A DNA stretch of 8,133 nucleotides. Origin: Actinomycetes bacterium (GTDB lineage Bacteria; Actinomycetota; Actinomycetes; Propionibacteriales; Nocardioidaceae). The notes beneath the pieces are model-generated. The model made no database searches, was not told where the DNA came from, and saw only the letters and a list, made by a program, of their open reading frames with translations. Position numbers and translations under genes: made by a program. Every line of letters begins with the position of its first letter. Positions within the stretch are counted from its first letter, which is position 1. The DNA is taken from positions 1-8,133 of the forward strand of contig JAKPAQ010000275.1 in assembly GCA_029779385.1 (NCBI GenBank), given 5' to 3'. This document shows, in pieces, positions 5,996-8,133 of this stretch.

Positions 5996-6024
5996 TTGTC
6001 GTCGGCGAGTTCATGGTTCACAAT
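5996..6024 (+). promoter_or_regulatory. Possible promoter of the DUF3145 gene
   Basis: TTGTCG (5996-6001) and CACAAT (6019-6024) are separated by 17 bases, each matching the housekeeping consensus at four of six positions. Transcription would begin near 6031, leaving a leader of about 47 bases with the strong ribosome site. Unlike neighbouring genes this one would not be leaderless. Confidence 0.4.
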
Positions 6025-6077
6025 GGAACAGGTATCACCCGAGATCGCTGGGGAAGGCGCACCTAGGGAGGTACCTA

Positions 6078-6596
6078 ATGAATACGGTCCAAGCAGGCAC
6101 CCCGCTGACGCGTGGTGTCATCTTTGTTCACTCCGCACCGTCTGCGCTTTGTGCGCATGTGGAGTGGGCGGTTGCTGGCGTGCTCGGCGGCAAAGTCGAT
6201 ATGGCATGGACTGCCCAGCCGGCCGAACCTGGTTCGCACCGTGCCGAACTCTCTTGGCAGGCGCCGGTGGGAACTGCCGCAACCATCGCCTCGACGTTGC
6301 GCGGTTGGGATCTGCTTCGGTTCGAAGTCACCGAGGAGCCGACGGCAGTCAGCGAAGGCGCTCGCTATTCGTTCACCCCAACTCTGGGCATCTTCCATGC
6401 GATGACTGGGCTTCACGGCGACATCGTGATCCCCGAAGACCGCATTCGGGCGTTTCGAGTCAAGGCGGCCCAAGGCGAAATCACGATGGAACAGGCTCTC
6501 GACGGACTACTTGGCGTCGATTGGGACGAGGAACTAGAGACGTTCCGTCACGCAGGCGAAGGCGCACCAGTGCGCTGGCTGCATCAGGTGATCTGA
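6078..6596 (+). CDS. DUF3145 domain protein, actinobacterial, function unknown
   Basis: A 172-residue soluble protein of the DUF3145 family. Seen: GVIFVHSAPSALCAHVEWAV (residues 13-32), the hallmark N-terminal block, then AWTAQPAEPGSHRAELSWQA, GTAATIASTLRGWDLLRFEV, TEEP, RYSFTPTLGIFHAMTGLHGD and PEDRIRAFR, all typical of the family through to the C-terminal WLHQVI. The family is widespread and conserved in actinobacteria but has no established function; no catalytic motif, signal peptide or membrane segment is visible. The start is ATG at 6078, preceded by a strong AGGGAGG (6065-6071) with 6 bases between. The frame is open further upstream to 5943, but that would overlap the tRNA and has no family match. 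It is probably a single-gene unit; the minus-strand gene beyond converges on it with a 6-base gap. Confidence 0.93.
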   Translation: MNTVQAGTPLTRGVIFVHSAPSALCAHVEWAVAGVLGGKVDMAWTAQPAEPGSHRAELSWQAPVGTAATIASTLRGWDLLRFEVTEEPTAVSEGARYSFTPTLGIFHAMTGLHGDIVIPEDRIRAFRVKAAQGEITMEQALDGLLGVDWDEELETFRHAGEGAPVRWLHQVI

Positions 6597-6602
6597 GCGG
6601 CC

Positions 6603-7112
6603 TCAGCCGATCGTCACCGTCACGGCGGGGGTCTTCTGCTTCGTTTCGGGGTCGATCACCCGGAAAGTGCGTTCGCCGGTGCGCGAGGTCCAGATCTTCG
6701 TTTCAAAGCGACCGCCATCGGCCGCGACCAACTGAACTGGGAATTCGTCCCACGGCCCGCTCTTGCCGTCCTGCACTTCGATGATCAGCACCGTGCCGTC
6801 TGCAGACTCTGGCAGGCGTCCGGCAATCGTGAACCGCTCACCGGGCGCGATTGGTGAGGAGATTTTGTCTAGTTCCGGTTGCGGTGCAGCGTCCGGGGGA
6901 GCTTGGGTTGTCGGCTCGGGAGTCGGTGTGGGGGTCGTCTCAACGGTCTCCTCGGCCGAAGCAAGCGGCGGCAAATCGGCGGAGGTGAAGCCGGTTGCGG
7001 TCAAACCCCCGGCGGCCAGCAAGCCAAACCCGATACCTAAGCCTGCGCCGACCAGCGCAAGCCCAAGGCCAACCCTGATTGCGCGGCTCTTGGCGTGGGA
7101 ATCGTCAGTCAC
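6603..7112 (-). CDS. Predicted membrane-anchored extracytoplasmic protein with beta-rich domain
   Basis: A 169-residue protein I do not recognise as a named family. Seen: a short polar N-terminus with positive charges (KSR, R), one hydrophobic segment at about residues 13-40 (rich in Gly/Ala/Leu), then an acidic Pro/Thr-rich stretch at about 55-82 (TTPTPTPEPTTQAPP), then about 85 residues with alternating hydrophobic pattern (ERFTIAGRLP, TVLIIEVQDG, GRFETKIWTSRTGERTFRVI and a final TPAVTVTIG). The layout suggests an N-in anchor, a flexible stalk across the wall, and an Ig-like beta-sandwich outside, as in many actinobacterial surface proteins. No lipobox cysteine or sortase motif; in fact no cysteine at all. 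GTG at 7112 is the chosen start, supported by TAGACT six bases before it. It is convergent with DUF3145 and divergent from the hydrolase. Existence of the gene is likely; function is open. Confidence 0.8.
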   Translation of the reverse strand: MTDDSHAKSRAIRVGLGLALVGAGLGIGFGLLAAGGLTATGFTSADLPPLASAEETVETTPTPTPEPTTQAPPDAAPQPELDKISSPIAPGERFTIAGRLPESADGTVLIIEVQDGKSGPWDEFPVQLVAADGGRFETKIWTSRTGERTFRVIDPETKQKTPAVTVTIG

Positions 7113-7118
7113 GCGACG

Positions 7119-7124
7119 AGTCTA
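7119..7124 (-). promoter_or_regulatory. -10 element TAGACT for a leaderless surface-protein transcript
   Basis: On the minus strand TAGACT (7124-7119) is followed by exactly six bases and the GTG start at 7112. It contains no AGG, so it cannot be read as a ribosome binding site, which favours the promoter interpretation for the whole set of such hexamers in this window. Confidence 0.5.
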
Positions 7125-7157
7125 CGCATGTGCCAACGAAACACCGAGTCCGTCTAT

Positions 7158-7163
7158 TAGGCT
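7158..7163 (+). promoter_or_regulatory. -10 element TAGGCT for a leaderless hydrolase transcript
   Basis: TAGGCT, identical to the hexamer before the phzF-like gene, ends six bases before the ATG at 7170. No -35 match is visible. It faces away from the minus-strand promoter, and the two -10 elements are 33 bases apart. Confidence 0.55.
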
Positions 7164-7169
7164 GTACCA

Positions 7170-8133
7170 ATGGTGCTGACCCCGGAGCACAGTTCGCTGG
7201 ACGATATCAATTACGTAGTCGTCCACGGCTATCGCCGTGCCTATCGCGTTCGTGGAGCTGGACCGCCGTTACTGCTTATTCACGGTCTCGCCTGTGACTC
7301 CACCACCTGGCTGCCGGTCATGGACCAACTTGCTGAGCATTTCACGGTAATTGCGCCTGATTTGTTGGGTCACGGTGAGTCAGACAAGCCTAACGCCGAC
7401 TACTCGCTCGGCGGCTTCGCCAACGGCATGCGCGATCTGTTGACCATCTTGGGAATCGACAAGGTAACCGTGGTCGGTCATAGTTTCGGTGGCGGCGTGG
7501 CAATGCAGTTTGCCTACCAGTTCCCCGAGCGCACGGAGCGTGCCGTGCTGGTCTCCACTGGCGGACTCGGTCACGAAGTCACGCCGCTGATTCGGGCACT
7601 GACGCTGCCCGGCGTCGGACTCGCTTTGCGCGTGGCGACTATTCGACCAGTGCGAGGCCCGGTAAAGACCGCGATGCGAACAATTGCCAAAGCACCCTTG
7701 CCCTTGGTCAAAGATCTTGATGAGGTGGCTGATGTCTATGAGCGTCTCGCTGATCCGGCGCAGAGCCTAGCGATTCGCCGACTTACCAGAACAGTGCTGG
7801 ACTGGCGGGGCCAGTTCGTAACCATGTCGGATCGGGCGTACTTGGCCAAACTCATGCCGATCATGGTCATTTGGGGGCGAGACGACGTCGTGATCCCGGT
7901 CGACCACGCGCAAAAGCTGCCTTCCCTGGAAAACTCTCAGGTATTCGTCTTCGATCGAGCAGGGCATTTTCCGCACAAAGACCACCCCGAGGACTTCTCG
8001 CGACTCTTGGTCGACTTTTGCCAATCGCAGCCGCCAGCGGCCTACCACCGTGGTAAATGGCGCCGGTTGCTTACCCGCGGTGATCAGGCAGGGTTGGCGA
8101 CCGTGGAGCTTGCTGAGCCATCGCCAGCGTCAT
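7170..8133 (+). CDS. Alpha/beta hydrolase fold protein (open at right window edge)
   Basis: The frame is open from ATG 7170 to the window end (321 residues seen, stop not reached). Seen: LLLIHGLACDSTTW (34-47), with the HG of the oxyanion-hole region; DLLGHGESDKP (64-74); the nucleophile elbow VVGHSFGGG (101-109) with Ser105; a cap region of about 130-220; WGRDDVVIP (235-243), giving the acid Asp239; and AGHFPHKDHP (264-273), giving His266. The Ser-Asp-His triad is therefore complete. The family includes esterases, lipases, epoxide hydrolases and C-C bond hydrolases; a serine nucleophile argues against epoxide hydrolase or dehalogenase, which use aspartate. No signal peptide, so likely cytosolic. 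After His266 the core fold ends near residue 285, and the remaining basic then Ala/Pro/Glu-containing tail suggests the stop is close. Substrate unknown. It is divergent from the membrane protein with 57 bases between. Confidence 0.92.
   Translation, partial: MVLTPEHSSLDDINYVVVHGYRRAYRVRGAGPPLLLIHGLACDSTTWLPVMDQLAEHFTVIAPDLLGHGESDKPNADYSLGGFANGMRDLLTILGIDKVTVVGHSFGGGVAMQFAYQFPERTERAVLVSTGGLGHEVTPLIRALTLPGVGLALRVATIRPVRGPVKTAMRTIAKAPLPLVKDLDEVADVYERLADPAQSLAIRRLTRTVLDWRGQFVTMSDRAYLAKLMPIMVIWGRDDVVIPVDHAQKLPSLENSQVFVFDRAGHFPHKDHPEDFSRLLVDFCQSQPPAAYHRGKWRRLLTRGDQAGLATVELAEPSPAS

Noticed and set aside
5943..6077. Upstream extension of the DUF3145 frame
   Set aside because: It starts inside the CAT tRNA and has no family match; ATG 6078 has a strong AGGGAGG site and the expected N-terminus.
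6061..6077. Overlapping short palindromes (CCTAGG, AGGTACCT) around the DUF3145 ribosome site as a riboswitch or thermosensor
   Set aside because: Stems of four bases or less with tiny loops; they largely arise from the Shine-Dalgarno sequence itself and no larger fold is visible in the leader.
6598..6609. CGGC/GCCG mini-hairpin between the convergent DUF3145 and membrane-protein genes
   Set aside because: Only a 4 bp stem with a 4-base loop and no T-tract on either side; too weak to call a bidirectional terminator.
1..8133. CRISPR array, prophage, toxin-antitoxin or biosynthetic gene cluster
   Set aside because: No spaced direct repeats, no phage or toxin-like genes, and a lone PhzF-like protein without other phenazine genes does not indicate a biosynthetic cluster.

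Overview
The window looks like chromosomal DNA of a moderately GC-rich Actinomycetota species. Evidence: a DUF3145 protein (a family I know essentially only from this phylum), an actinobacterial-type Dgt next to DnaG, start codons ATG/GTG/TTG, and several genes whose start codon lies exactly six bases after a TANNNT -10 hexamer, the usual layout of leaderless actinobacterial transcripts. The species cannot be named from the sequence.

Layout, left to right. (1) 1-838, minus strand: the N-terminal 279 residues of a membrane-anchored FMN-binding glutamate-synthase-family protein, cut by the window edge. (2) 839-1060: a short intergenic region holding a ~50 bp remnant of an IS3-type transposase orfA and the start signals of two divergent genes. 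(3) 1061-5742, plus strand: a PhzF-family isomerase, dGTP triphosphohydrolase (dgt, overlapping the previous gene by 4 bp), DNA primase (dnaG) and a small unusual sigma-70 protein. dgt controls dNTP pools, dnaG primes replication and the sigma factor concerns transcription, so this recalls the dnaG-sigma arrangement of the classical macromolecular-synthesis operon. (4) 5733-5970: tRNA-Asn(GTT), a hairpin, and a CAT-anticodon tRNA. The sigma gene's stop codon lies inside tRNA-Asn. (5) 6078-6596: a DUF3145 gene with a strong ribosome binding site. (6) 6603-7112, minus strand: a predicted single-pass membrane protein with a Pro/Thr-rich stalk and a beta-rich extracellular domain, convergent with DUF3145. 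(7) 7170-8133, plus strand: an alpha/beta hydrolase still open at the right edge.

Most genes are housekeeping. I see no CRISPR array, phage module, toxin-antitoxin pair or obvious defence system. The most noteworthy points are the repeated TANNNT-N6-start arrangement at four genes (plus one near match), the compact sigma factor without region 3 and with altered -10 recognition residues, its 10 bp overlap with tRNA-Asn, and the insertion-sequence scar next to the phzF-like promoter.
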